A stretch of DNA of 7,522 nt from Methanocorpusculum sp. MCE (GTDB taxonomy: Archaea; Halobacteriota; Methanomicrobia; Methanomicrobiales; Methanocorpusculaceae): positions 1 to 7,522 of the forward strand of contig NIZU01000002.1 of assembly GCA_003315675.1 (NCBI GenBank), written 5' to 3'. This document shows positions 1-6,096 of the stretch, in pieces. The position numbers and the translations under genes were made by a program. The first letter of the stretch is position 1, and every line of letters starts with the position of its first letter. The notes under the pieces were generated by a model. That model was not told the DNA's origin. It made no database searches and saw only the letters and a program-made list of their open reading frames with translations.

Positions 1-116
1 TGGAGTTCGAGGTCGCGGACCCGTTCCATGAGGTCGGCATAGTCGCGTTCGAGTTCTTCGAGGCGTTTTTCCATGTTTTCCTGGGATGTCATGTATAGGA
101 GATTGGCTACATCCAT
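1..116 (-). CDS. N-terminus of a coiled-coil protein (partial, runs off the window)
   Basis: Reading the minus strand from the ATG at 116 gives 38 codons that stay open to the window edge. The first residues are MDVANLLYMTSQ. From about residue 15 the chain is a highly charged helix with a clean heptad pattern: M15, L19, L22, Y26, L29, V33 and L36 fall at alternating spacings of 4 and 3, as in a parallel coiled coil. The start is well fixed: an in-frame TGA lies only two codons upstream, and a GGTGAG ribosome binding site sits 5-6 nt before the ATG. In-frame ATGs at codons 9 and 15 are alternatives with no visible site. An N-terminal coiled coil of this kind is found in archaeal proteasome-activating nucleotidase (PAN) and in other AAA ATPases, but too little is visible to name the gene. 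It lies on the same strand as the transposase upstream of it, 63 nt away. I am confident it is coding and unsure of its identity. Confidence 0.7.
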   Translation of the reverse strand, partial: MDVANLLYMTSQENMEKRLEELERDYADLMERVRDLEL

Positions 117-178
117 ACCCCCTCACCCCCCCCAAAAAAAGAAGAATACCCATTATTCCTTGACGTTTTTTTTTTAAA
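117..178 (-). promoter_or_regulatory. Leader and putative promoter of the coiled-coil gene, with homopolymer runs
   Basis: Read on the minus strand, this stretch holds a TATA-like TTTAAAAAA (about 178-170), then an AT-rich spacer, then T7 (140-134), G8 (133-126) and the ribosome binding sequence GGTGAGGGGG just before the ATG. A TATA box here would put the transcript start near 145-150 and give a leader of about 30 nt. The T7 run could also terminate the upstream transposase transcript, so the same bases may play two roles. The TGA in the ribosome binding site is also the in-frame stop preceding the gene. The promoter call is an inference from spacing; the ribosome binding site is seen directly. 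Confidence 0.4.
134..144 (-). terminator. T-tract terminator after the transposase gene
   Basis: On the minus strand, CTTCTTTTTTT follows the transposase stop codon by about 36 nt. Archaeal RNA polymerase terminates at runs of U without needing a hairpin, so this is the likely 3' end of the transposase transcript. The signal lies within the leader of the next gene, so some readthrough into that gene is possible. Confidence 0.35.
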
Positions 179-179
179 T

Positions 180-1121
180 TTACACTCTGTTTTGAATCGT
201 TTTCACCTGATAGATATTATAACAAAATGCAGCCAGCATATTTTTCACTCGTACTCTTTGCAGCGTTGTTACCTTTACCAACCCTGCATGAAAAACATTT
301 TTGATCACTACATAGGGTCTCTCGCCCTTTGATCTCTTCCTACTTATTCGCAGATTTCTCAGTTTATCTCGTATGACAATGGGATGCCATCTCGCTCCCC
401 TTTTCATTGTGGCACTATATCCCTTGCATTTTGCTCCCTGATATCCCCGATCCCGATAGACCACTTCTCCTTTTTCTGAGAGGTCCACCTGACTATCATG
501 AACATTTGCCGTGGTGGTTTCAATGCGTCGAATAAGATCGTGCGTCGTATCCATGATGGTATGAAGTTTATAGCCATAGTGCATTTTGCCGTTCTTGGAC
601 ATGATTTTTCCATCTTTATCCCGTCGTGTTTTTGCCTGATCTCCTCGCGGCGTGTCTTTCTTACAATGACCGGGTTCAGCATACACAAACGTTGCATCCT
701 GAATCATACCTTGTTCAATTTTCAGACCTTTCAGGTCAAGTTGTCTCTGAAACTCCTGCCAGACCACTGTATCAACGCCTGATTCGGACATGCGCTCCCG
801 AAATAACCAGATCGTTGAATTGTCGGGTATTTTGTCAGGACACCCAAGGAAATGCCAAAAAGAAAGACGATCATAAATTTCACGTTCAACGGCGAGATCA
901 GACAGATTATACCAGACTTCCAGAAGCTGAATCTTGAACATAAGTATGACATCGACATTGGGATGACCGCCATTGCCGGATTTATTTGCATACATGGATT
1001 CAAGAAGAGGGCGAAACACATCCCAATCAAGTGTTTTACCAACGTCGGAGAGACGGTCGCCAAGTTTTTCATAACGTTCGTGATATGCCTGGTTGAGACC
1101 AAAGCTGCTGAAAGTCCCCAT
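180..1121 (-). CDS. IS5-family DDE transposase
   Basis: A 313-residue protein with the architecture of IS5-group transposases. The N-terminal half (about residues 40-110) carries the typical region ending in the WLFRER motif at 105-110, the DUF772-like DNA-binding part. The RNase H-like catalytic core follows. The three acidic residues are all present: D142 in QDATF, D224 in YRDRGYQG, and E267. E267 sits in the family signature R(3)E(6)K, here R263, E267 and K274. The HYGYKLH segment (181-187) is also typical. No frameshift or internal stop is visible and the length is normal, so the enzyme may be functional. It catalyses excision and insertion of its own element by cut-and-paste strand transfer. 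It lies between the tfr operon and the coiled-coil gene, on the same strand. The ribosome binding site before the ATG is weak. Confidence 0.93.
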   Translation of the reverse strand: MGTFSSFGLNQAYHERYEKLGDRLSDVGKTLDWDVFRPLLESMYANKSGNGGHPNVDVILMFKIQLLEVWYNLSDLAVEREIYDRLSFWHFLGCPDKIPDNSTIWLFRERMSESGVDTVVWQEFQRQLDLKGLKIEQGMIQDATFVYAEPGHCKKDTPRGDQAKTRRDKDGKIMSKNGKMHYGYKLHTIMDTTHDLIRRIETTTANVHDSQVDLSEKGEVVYRDRGYQGAKCKGYSATMKRGARWHPIVIRDKLRNLRISRKRSKGERPYVVIKNVFHAGLVKVTTLQRVRVKNMLAAFCYNIYQVKTIQNRV

Positions 1122-1143
1122 ACATACTACTCAACGTACGAAA

Positions 1144-1157
1144 AGAAAGTACTTTCT
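1144..1157. repeat. 14-bp perfect palindrome AGAAAGTACTTTCT
   Basis: AGAAAGTACTTTCT reads identically on both strands. It lies between the transposase start (1121) and the tfrB stop (1191), next to an A8/T8 run. It could be part of the insertion sequence end, a transposase-binding or operator site, or chance. As RNA it would fold only poorly because the palindrome has no loop, so a classical hairpin role is unlikely. Confidence 0.5.
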
Positions 1158-1160
1158 GTC

Positions 1161-1168
1161 AAAAAAAA
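1161..1168 (-). terminator. T8 terminator of the tfr operon
   Basis: On the minus strand the tfrB stop codon is followed after about 22 nt by an uninterrupted T8 run. A U-tract of this length shortly after the last gene of an operon is the usual archaeal intrinsic terminator. It would separate the tfr transcript from the transposase gene downstream on the same strand. Confidence 0.55.
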
Positions 1169-1190
1169 GGTTGTTAGAAATTCTCTTCTT

Positions 1191-2624
1191 TTATTTTTGT
1201 TTCCGATACCCTTCCAAAAGCAGGGTCCCGATCTGTTTGACAGGGAGACCAGTCACCTGATGAAGATGGAACTCGCAGAACGGGCAGACCGTAACGATGT
1301 AATCGGCTCCGGTCTTTTTCACCATCTCGGCACGAATGGCTCCAATTGCCGCCGCCTGTTCCGGGAGACCTGACTTCACCCCTCCGCCGGCCCCGCAGCA
1401 TCGTGCAGGCATCTCCACGAATTTTTCCGCAACCGAGTTCAGGAGGATTCTGGGTTGTTCCGAGATTCCCTGTCCTCTGAGCAAATGGCACGGATCATGA
1501 TACGTATAGGACCCTTCCACTTTCTCTGGGATTTTGAATCCCTGTTCGCAGAGGAATTCCGTAATATCCATCACTTTGAACGGCGTGTCGTAATCTTTTT
1601 TCAGCGTCGATCCGCATCCTGCGCAGATGGTGAGGACAGTGTCAACACCTGCTTTGACGAATGCATCGATGTTTCGTTTCTGCAGTTCCGGAACGAATCC
1701 CAAAAGTCCGGTCCTGATCAGCGGCGAACCACAGCAGACCTGATCTTTTGGGATGATGACTCTGATTCCGTTCAGGCGCAAAACTTCCATTGCATCAAGA
1801 GCCGGCTGGACGACTCTTCCGTTGAACATACACCCGACGAAAAATCCGACCGTTGATTTGACCTCGCCGTCAGGCTCGATAACATCTGCCACACTCTCCA
1901 AGAATGTCTGCTCTTTTCGCTCGACCGAACGGCCGGTTTTCTCGATAAGAGCGGCGAGAGCTTTATGTGCCGGCAGGGACAGTCCTCTTTTCGCTGCTTC
2001 GGCCCGGAGTTTTTCGATAGCTTTTCTTGGCGTCTCGATCTCTTTAGGACAGACCTCGACGCATTTATGGCAGGTCGTGCAGGAAAAAAGACCCTTTTCG
2101 ATCGCTTCAAGGATCCGATCCTCTTTGTCCCGGGGGTCGAGGTTAAGTCTCTGCTCCTGACGCATGATCGTCGGCCCTTTGTAATCCGAGACCGAGATCG
2201 CGGGACAGGCTGAGATACAGGAGTAGCATTCGATGCATTCACGCAAAGGTTTAATCTCTTCAATCTCCTGCTGGGTCACCGGCGTGCAGTCACATCCGCT
2301 GTTCATCCATGCGATCTGCGCCATAACCGGGGCAATGTAGGTAACGAGATCCCTGATTCTCGGCAGTTCGAGGGGTTCGATGACGTCTCCCTCCTTTGCC
2401 TCCTGCATGCAGGCAAGAACCGGTTCTCCGTTCACGCGAACCGCACATGAGCCGCACTGCCCTCCCCGGCAGCAATGCCGGTAGGCGAACTCAGGATCGA
2501 TCGTATCGCGAACTGCGTCCAAAACATTGAGCACGCGGGCCGAATCTTTCACACTGACATCATACTCTACAAAATGTGGAGGTTCGCCGGTGGCCGGATC
2601 GAAACGGGAGATGGTTACTTTCAT
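1191..2624 (-). CDS. tfrB: Thiol:fumarate reductase subunit B (iron-sulfur/HdrB-like)
   Basis: A 477-residue cytoplasmic protein that carries electrons from coenzyme M plus coenzyme B thiols to the fumarate-reducing subunit TfrA. The N-terminal third resembles SdhB/FrdB: a [2Fe-2S] site (C52, C57, C60, C72) and two complete four-cysteine motifs, C130/C133/C136/C140P and C182/C185/C188/C192P. The second has four cysteines where bacterial FrdB has a three-cysteine [3Fe-4S] site, so two [4Fe-4S] clusters are expected. The C-terminal half resembles heterodisulfide reductase HdrB, with two CCG domains: C265-x31-CC(297,298)-x35-C334-x2-C337 and C379-x29-CC(409,410)-x36-C447-x2-C450. In HdrB this region holds the noncubane clusters where thiol/disulfide chemistry occurs. 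Length fits the family. The ATG at 2624 overlaps the tfrA stop as ATGA and has a strong AGGAGGA site 6 nt upstream. The subunit is complete, with all expected cysteines. Confidence 0.95.
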   Translation of the reverse strand: MKVTISRFDPATGEPPHFVEYDVSVKDSARVLNVLDAVRDTIDPEFAYRHCCRGGQCGSCAVRVNGEPVLACMQEAKEGDVIEPLELPRIRDLVTYIAPVMAQIAWMNSGCDCTPVTQQEIEEIKPLRECIECYSCISACPAISVSDYKGPTIMRQEQRLNLDPRDKEDRILEAIEKGLFSCTTCHKCVEVCPKEIETPRKAIEKLRAEAAKRGLSLPAHKALAALIEKTGRSVERKEQTFLESVADVIEPDGEVKSTVGFFVGCMFNGRVVQPALDAMEVLRLNGIRVIIPKDQVCCGSPLIRTGLLGFVPELQKRNIDAFVKAGVDTVLTICAGCGSTLKKDYDTPFKVMDITEFLCEQGFKIPEKVEGSYTYHDPCHLLRGQGISEQPRILLNSVAEKFVEMPARCCGAGGGVKSGLPEQAAAIGAIRAEMVKKTGADYIVTVCPFCEFHLHQVTGLPVKQIGTLLLEGYRKQK

Positions 2625-4249
2625 AATCTATCCTCCTGGATCTCGATCCCAGATTTGCCTTTGACAAAGAAGGTGTGGCCAAACGGCGAGGTCTCGTTCG
2701 TCCAGCTCTGCTTTACATCGGTTCGTGTGTGGGCCCCTCTGGACTCTCTTCTAAGGAGAGCTCCTTCGATAACGAGCTGTGCGACAAGCAGCATGTTTTC
2801 CGTGATCACGGCATCGGAAAGTTCGCGGGGCGAAGCGATCAGAAGCCGTGTGTTCTGCAGTTTTGTGATCTCCCGCTCGGCAACTCTCAGGTCGAGTTCG
2901 TTTCGGTAGATCCCGACATTGTTCCACATCGTCGTCTTCATGGCCCGCCTGATATCGGCGGATTTCGCCGTGCCTTCATAATAGGATTCCAGCCTGGTTT
3001 CAGCTGCCCTGATCTGATCCATATCGAGTCTTCTCGCCGTCCGTTCGGTTTTGCCTGCCGAGATCCCGGCCCTTTTCCCAAAAACCTGCGTGTCTGCAAG
3101 AGCGTTTCCTCCAAGCCGGTTCCCTCCGTGAACGCCGCCCGTTACTTCCCCGGCTGCATAAAGATGGGACACCGTTGTCTGTGCCTCCGGCGTGATCTTT
3201 ATCCCGCCCATGAAATGGTGGGCGGTCGGTGCGACCTCCATCGGTTCGGTTCTGATATCCACGCCGAACTTCAGGAACTGATTCAGCATGATGGGAAGGC
3301 GTGTCTCGATATGTTCACGCGGGAGATGACTCACATCCAGCCAGACACCCCCGTGTTCCGTGCCCCGTCCTTCGAGAACTTCGGTGGCAATCGCCCGTGC
3401 AACGACATCGCGGGTGGAAAGCTCTATGCGTGCCGGATCATATTTCGCCATGAACCGTTCGCCGAGTGCGTTTTTCAGGATACCTCCCTCTCCTCTGACT
3501 GCTTCGGTGATCAGCCTTCCGCGTGAGTCGTACGGGGTCACGGCTCCGGTCGGGTGGAACTGGACCTGTTCCATATCGATGAGCTGTGCTCCGGCCCGGT
3601 AGCCAAGAGCGTATCCGTCCCCGGTCCCTGCCGTCGAGTTGGTCGTCGTGTCGTAGACCTGGCCGGCACCTCCGGTTGCAAGAATCACCGCATCGGCCGT
3701 AATGACGCCGAGCTCTCCTTCACGGTCGCAGGTGATCGCGCCGTTTACTTTTCCGTCGTTGGAAAGCAGGTCAAGGACCGTTACTTCATTTTCGATCTCG
3801 ACTGTTGAACCCCGGAGTTTTTCAAGCAGGGTCATCACCAGTTCGTGACCCGTGTGGTCGCCGGCATAACAGGTCCGGGCGCACCGCTGACCGCCGAAAG
3901 GCCGCTGAGATATCGTGTTGTCTTCTTTCAGATCGAAGACGGCTCCCCAGGAAAACAGATCGCGGATCCTGTTCGGGGCTTCGCTTGCGAGCGTCTGTAC
4001 GAGCAATTCATCGTTCAAAAATGCCCCGCCCCTCATCGTATCCTCGAAATGGGTCTGTATAGAATCTTCTTCATTCAGTACGGCATTGAATCCGCCTTCT
4101 GCCATGACGGTACACCCGCCTTTGCCGGTGATTGTTTTCGAGACAATAATCGTCTCGCCAAACGTTTCCGCCTCAACGGCGGCACGTATTCCTGCGCCGC
4201 CCGACCCTATGACCAGTACGTCACAGTCTTTTGTGTTTTCGATGCCCAT
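2621..4249 (-). CDS. tfrA: Thiol:fumarate reductase subunit A (flavoprotein, fumarate site)
   Basis: A 542-residue FAD protein of the succinate dehydrogenase/fumarate reductase flavoprotein family. It reduces fumarate to succinate with electrons from TfrB, which come from CoM-SH and CoB-SH. The FAD-binding fold begins at GSGGAG (15-20). Substrate-site residues match FrdA: H232 in FHPT, T248/E249 and R252 in the TEAVRGEGG segment, the proton-shuttle arginine R280 in STRDVV, H344 before MGG, and R378 in GNRLGGN. A helical C-terminal domain follows from about residue 440. The position of the histidine that binds FAD covalently in FrdA/SdhA is C46 (GCTVMAEGG), so the flavin should be noncovalent. 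L-aspartate oxidase shares the fold, but the adjoining HdrB-like tfrB settles the assignment. The ATG at 4249 has an AAGGA site 6 nt upstream. This is the first gene of the operon. Confidence 0.94.
   Translation of the reverse strand: MGIENTKDCDVLVIGSGGAGIRAAVEAETFGETIIVSKTITGKGGCTVMAEGGFNAVLNEEDSIQTHFEDTMRGGAFLNDELLVQTLASEAPNRIRDLFSWGAVFDLKEDNTISQRPFGGQRCARTCYAGDHTGHELVMTLLEKLRGSTVEIENEVTVLDLLSNDGKVNGAITCDREGELGVITADAVILATGGAGQVYDTTTNSTAGTGDGYALGYRAGAQLIDMEQVQFHPTGAVTPYDSRGRLITEAVRGEGGILKNALGERFMAKYDPARIELSTRDVVARAIATEVLEGRGTEHGGVWLDVSHLPREHIETRLPIMLNQFLKFGVDIRTEPMEVAPTAHHFMGGIKITPEAQTTVSHLYAAGEVTGGVHGGNRLGGNALADTQVFGKRAGISAGKTERTARRLDMDQIRAAETRLESYYEGTAKSADIRRAMKTTMWNNVGIYRNELDLRVAEREITKLQNTRLLIASPRELSDAVITENMLLVAQLVIEGALLRRESRGAHTRTDVKQSWTNETSPFGHTFFVKGKSGIEIQEDRL
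2631..2637 (-). promoter_or_regulatory. Strong ribosome binding site of tfrB inside the tfrA 3' end
   Basis: AGGAGGA on the minus strand lies 6 nt before the tfrB ATG and within the last codons of tfrA. Together with the ATGA stop/start overlap it indicates translational coupling, which would keep the two subunits in balance. Confidence 0.8.
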
Positions 4250-4310
4250 TTCGAATCCTTTACTATATTTATTGGAAGAGGGAGGGGATAAAAGAGAGGG
4301 AAAAGGATAG
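4250..4310 (-). promoter_or_regulatory. Putative tfrA promoter region, polypyrimidine on the sense strand
   Basis: Between the lipoprotein stop and the tfrA ATG the minus strand reads as an almost pure pyrimidine run (about 4307-4274), interrupted by TTTTAT near 4294-4289, then by CAATAAATATAG (4273-4262), then the AAGGA ribosome binding site (4260-4256). TTTTAT would place a transcript start about 15 nt before the ATG, with the ATAAATATA stretch as the melting region. If ATAAATATA is the TATA box instead, the start would fall at or inside the coding sequence. The pyrimidine run could also end the lipoprotein transcript. Which role is real cannot be told from sequence alone. Confidence 0.35.
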
Positions 4311-4596
4311 TTATACCTCGAGAATTGTCTCTCCGTTTGGTGTCGTATAATATTTTATTACGGTCCCGTCGGGTTCTGTGGCGGTATACCGGACGTTTCC
4401 GTCGTTATCGGTGAACCACTCGGTTTTCGATCCGTCCGTGAAAAGGATGGAGCCTGCTGTTTCATTCCCCGTGAAAAATATTACCCTCCTTGTCGGTATA
4501 TGAAGATGGCTCATCCGTCTGTGCCGTACAGCCTGCCGAAAAAGTCAGCAGGATCAGGGCGATGAGGGCTATACCGACGATTCGTATTTTCTTCAT
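4311..4596 (-). pseudogene. Small secreted lipoprotein gene interrupted by a +1-nt frameshift
   Basis: The ATG at 4596 opens a signal peptide: MKK, a hydrophobic stretch to about residue 20, then FSAGC with C23 as the likely lipidated cysteine. The mature part continues to SSYTDKEGNIF and then hits a TGA at 4464-4462 after 44 codons. The next frame continues without a break from the same place, TGNETAGSILF and on to LEV and a TAA at 4311. Removing one base from the T5 run (sense strand; A5 at 4474-4478 here) restores a 94-residue lipoprotein. The mature region consists of short beta-hairpin-like units with D-x-x-G-N or D-G turns (DKEGNIF, DNDGNVRY, EPDGTVIKYY, TPNGETI). The preserved pattern on both sides shows one split gene rather than two. 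It may be a recent mutation, a sequencing error, or less likely programmed shifting. The start has no strong ribosome binding site. Function unknown; a location on the outer face of the membrane is inferred. Confidence 0.75.
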
Positions 4597-4643
4597 GCAG
4601 GAGTGTTGGTCCGAATGATTGATATCCTTTGTTCCTATACCGC

Positions 4644-4656
4644 AGAGTATATCTCT
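4644..4656. promoter_or_regulatory. Shared TATA-like box of the divergent lipoprotein and lysC genes
   Basis: AGAGTATATCTCT has perfectly inverted AGAG/CTCT arms around TATAT and so looks like a TATA box on both strands. It lies about 50 nt from each start codon (4596 on the minus strand, 4705 on the plus strand). With the usual 25-nt distance from TATA to transcript start, both leaders would be about 25-30 nt. No other good TATA candidate is seen in the 108-nt gap. Whether it drives both directions is an inference. Confidence 0.45.
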
Positions 4657-4704
4657 TGCTACATCCCATAATCTACACAACTACCCAAAGGTGTTACCAA
4701 TAAG

Positions 4705-6096
4705 ATGCGGCTCGTAATGAAATTCGGTGGAACTTCGGTTGGCGATGCAGACTGTATCGCGAAAGTCGTTGATCTCATCAAAAAGTCCCGTGAGGAAGGT
4801 AATGAAATCGCAGTCGTCGTTTCGGCAATGACGAAGGTTACCGACCAGATAATCACGGAAGCTGAAGGGATTGTCAGCTGTACTGACAAGAAGAATCTGG
4901 ATACTTTTATTGACAATCTCAGGGACCGGCACTTAACGGCACTTCGGATTGTCGCACCGGATTATGTCGAAGACGTTACCGCTCACATAAACATACGACT
5001 CGAGCGGCTCAGAAATATCCTCATCGCCGTCAATCACCTCAGAGAACTCACTCCCCGTTCACGGGATTACATCATCTCCTTTGGTGAAAAACTCTCTGCC
5101 CCGATCGTCTCTGCTGCTCTCCGCCAGGCCGGCATCCCCTCCTTCCAGATTAGCGGGTGCGATGCAGGGATTTTAACAGACGGTGTTCATGGTGGAGCCA
5201 CCGCTCTGCCGGAAAGCTATCCAAGGATCATGGAGCGTATCGGCTCGAAGCTTGGAGCCCAGGTCCCGGTTATTCAGGGATTTGCCGGCTGTTCCGGCGA
5301 AGGAGCGGTAACCACGCTCGGGCGCAGCGGTTCCGATTATTCCGGAGCGATCATCGGCGCCGGCATCGATGCCGAAGAGATCATCATCTGGACCGATGTG
5401 GACAGCGTGATGACCACGGACCCGAGACTGATCCCCGAAGCACGCGTTATCGATTCGCTTTCCTTCCAGGAAATGATGGAGATGTCCTACTTTGGTGCAA
5501 AGGTCATTCATCCGCGTGCTCTTCTCCCGGCAATGGAGAAGAACATCCCGGTCTACGTTAAGAACACCTTTAATCCGACCCATCCGGGAACCGTCGTTAT
5601 TAAAGAAAGCCATGCCGACAAACGCATCGTTAAAGCCGTTTCTCTGATCAAAAACAGCTGTATGATAAGCATCAGCGGATTTGCCGCCGGCAAACCCGGC
5701 GTGGCGGGCGAGATTTTCACCTCGCTTGCTCAGGCCGGCGTGAACGTTATGCTCATCAGTCAGGGATCGTCCGAGATGAACATCTCGCTGATCATCACCG
5801 AAGAACAGGTGAGTGCTGCAAACAAAGCCCTGATCATGATCAAAGAAAGAGGCCTGATCCGCGAGTACACGTTTGCCAAGGATGTGAACGTGGTTTCGGT
5901 CGTCGGTGCGGGAATGGCGGGAACACCCGGCACTCTCTACCGGATCTCCCACGGGCTCGGTCTTGCAAAGATCAATGTGATGATGATCTCTCAAGGGTCG
6001 GAAGTGAACGTCTCGTTCGTGGTAAAGGAAGAAGACGGCGTCCTTGCCGTAAAAGCCATCCACGAAGAGTATAATCTCGATAAGGAAGAAGCATGA
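4705..6096 (+). CDS. lysC: Aspartate kinase with two C-terminal ACT domains
   Basis: A 463-residue cytoplasmic enzyme that phosphorylates L-aspartate with ATP, the first step toward threonine, methionine and lysine. The amino-acid-kinase domain starts with KFGGTSVGD (6-14) and includes VVSAMTKVTD (38-47), SFGEKLSAP (125-133), TLGRSGSDYSG (204-214, nucleotide/substrate loop) and TDVDSVMTTDPR (230-241). Two ACT domains follow, about 319-380 and 394-455, with the repeated ligand-site motifs ISQGSSEMNIS and ISQGSEVNVS. This is the monofunctional allosteric type; archaeal relatives are feedback-inhibited by threonine or lysine, and which one acts here cannot be read from the sequence. No homoserine dehydrogenase domain is fused. 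The ATG at 4705 has a GGTG site at 4690-4693, with rather long spacing; M5 is an alternative start without a site. The stop overlaps the purM start as ATGA. Confidence 0.95.
   Translation: MRLVMKFGGTSVGDADCIAKVVDLIKKSREEGNEIAVVVSAMTKVTDQIITEAEGIVSCTDKKNLDTFIDNLRDRHLTALRIVAPDYVEDVTAHINIRLERLRNILIAVNHLRELTPRSRDYIISFGEKLSAPIVSAALRQAGIPSFQISGCDAGILTDGVHGGATALPESYPRIMERIGSKLGAQVPVIQGFAGCSGEGAVTTLGRSGSDYSGAIIGAGIDAEEIIIWTDVDSVMTTDPRLIPEARVIDSLSFQEMMEMSYFGAKVIHPRALLPAMEKNIPVYVKNTFNPTHPGTVVIKESHADKRIVKAVSLIKNSCMISISGFAAGKPGVAGEIFTSLAQAGVNVMLISQGSSEMNISLIITEEQVSAANKALIMIKERGLIREYTFAKDVNVVSVVGAGMAGTPGTLYRISHGLGLAKINVMMISQGSEVNVSFVVKEEDGVLAVKAIHEEYNLDKEEA

Larger units (their letters stand above)
150..1175 (-). 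mobile_element. IS5-family insertion sequence (ends approximate)
   Basis: The transposase gene defines an insertion sequence that must fit between the coiled-coil gene start (116) and the tfrB stop (1191), so it is at most about 1.07 kb, within the IS5-family size range. I compared both flanks in inverted orientation and found no convincing terminal inverted repeat. The only shared elements are a TTGAC pentamer and T-rich runs. I also found no direct target repeat; a TTAG at 1174-1177 fits the YTAR target type of the IS5 group but has no partner on the left. The coordinates are therefore a guess. The element may have decayed ends. Confidence 0.4.

Noticed and set aside
126..175. C8/A7 and T10 runs as the insertion sequence end or a CRISPR-like or repeat array
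   Set aside because: No repeated units or spacers, and no matching inverted copy of sufficient quality at the other side of the transposase.
852..1373. Plus-strand frame spanning the transposase start and the tfrB end
   Set aside because: It crosses two well-supported minus-strand genes and their intergenic terminator; the protein resembles nothing and has no start signals.
2675..3526. Long open frame (283 codons) on the plus strand opposite tfrA
   Set aside because: It lies entirely within the strongly supported tfrA gene on the other strand, shows no family motif, and is rich in arginine, serine and cysteine as expected for antisense reading of coding DNA.
4462..4680. Extended lipoprotein N-terminus from TTG at 4680
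   Set aside because: The extra 28 residues precede a normal signal peptide starting MKK and would overlap the putative divergent promoter; the ATG at 4596 is the sensible start.
4597..4704. Possible lysine or other riboswitch upstream of aspartate kinase
   Set aside because: The expected leader is only about 25-30 nt and no structured aptamer-like sequence is visible; too short for a lysine riboswitch.
5173..6063. Open frame of 296 codons on the minus strand opposite lysC
   Set aside because: Shadow of lysC: composition is dominated by H, D and R, no recognisable motif and no ribosome binding site.
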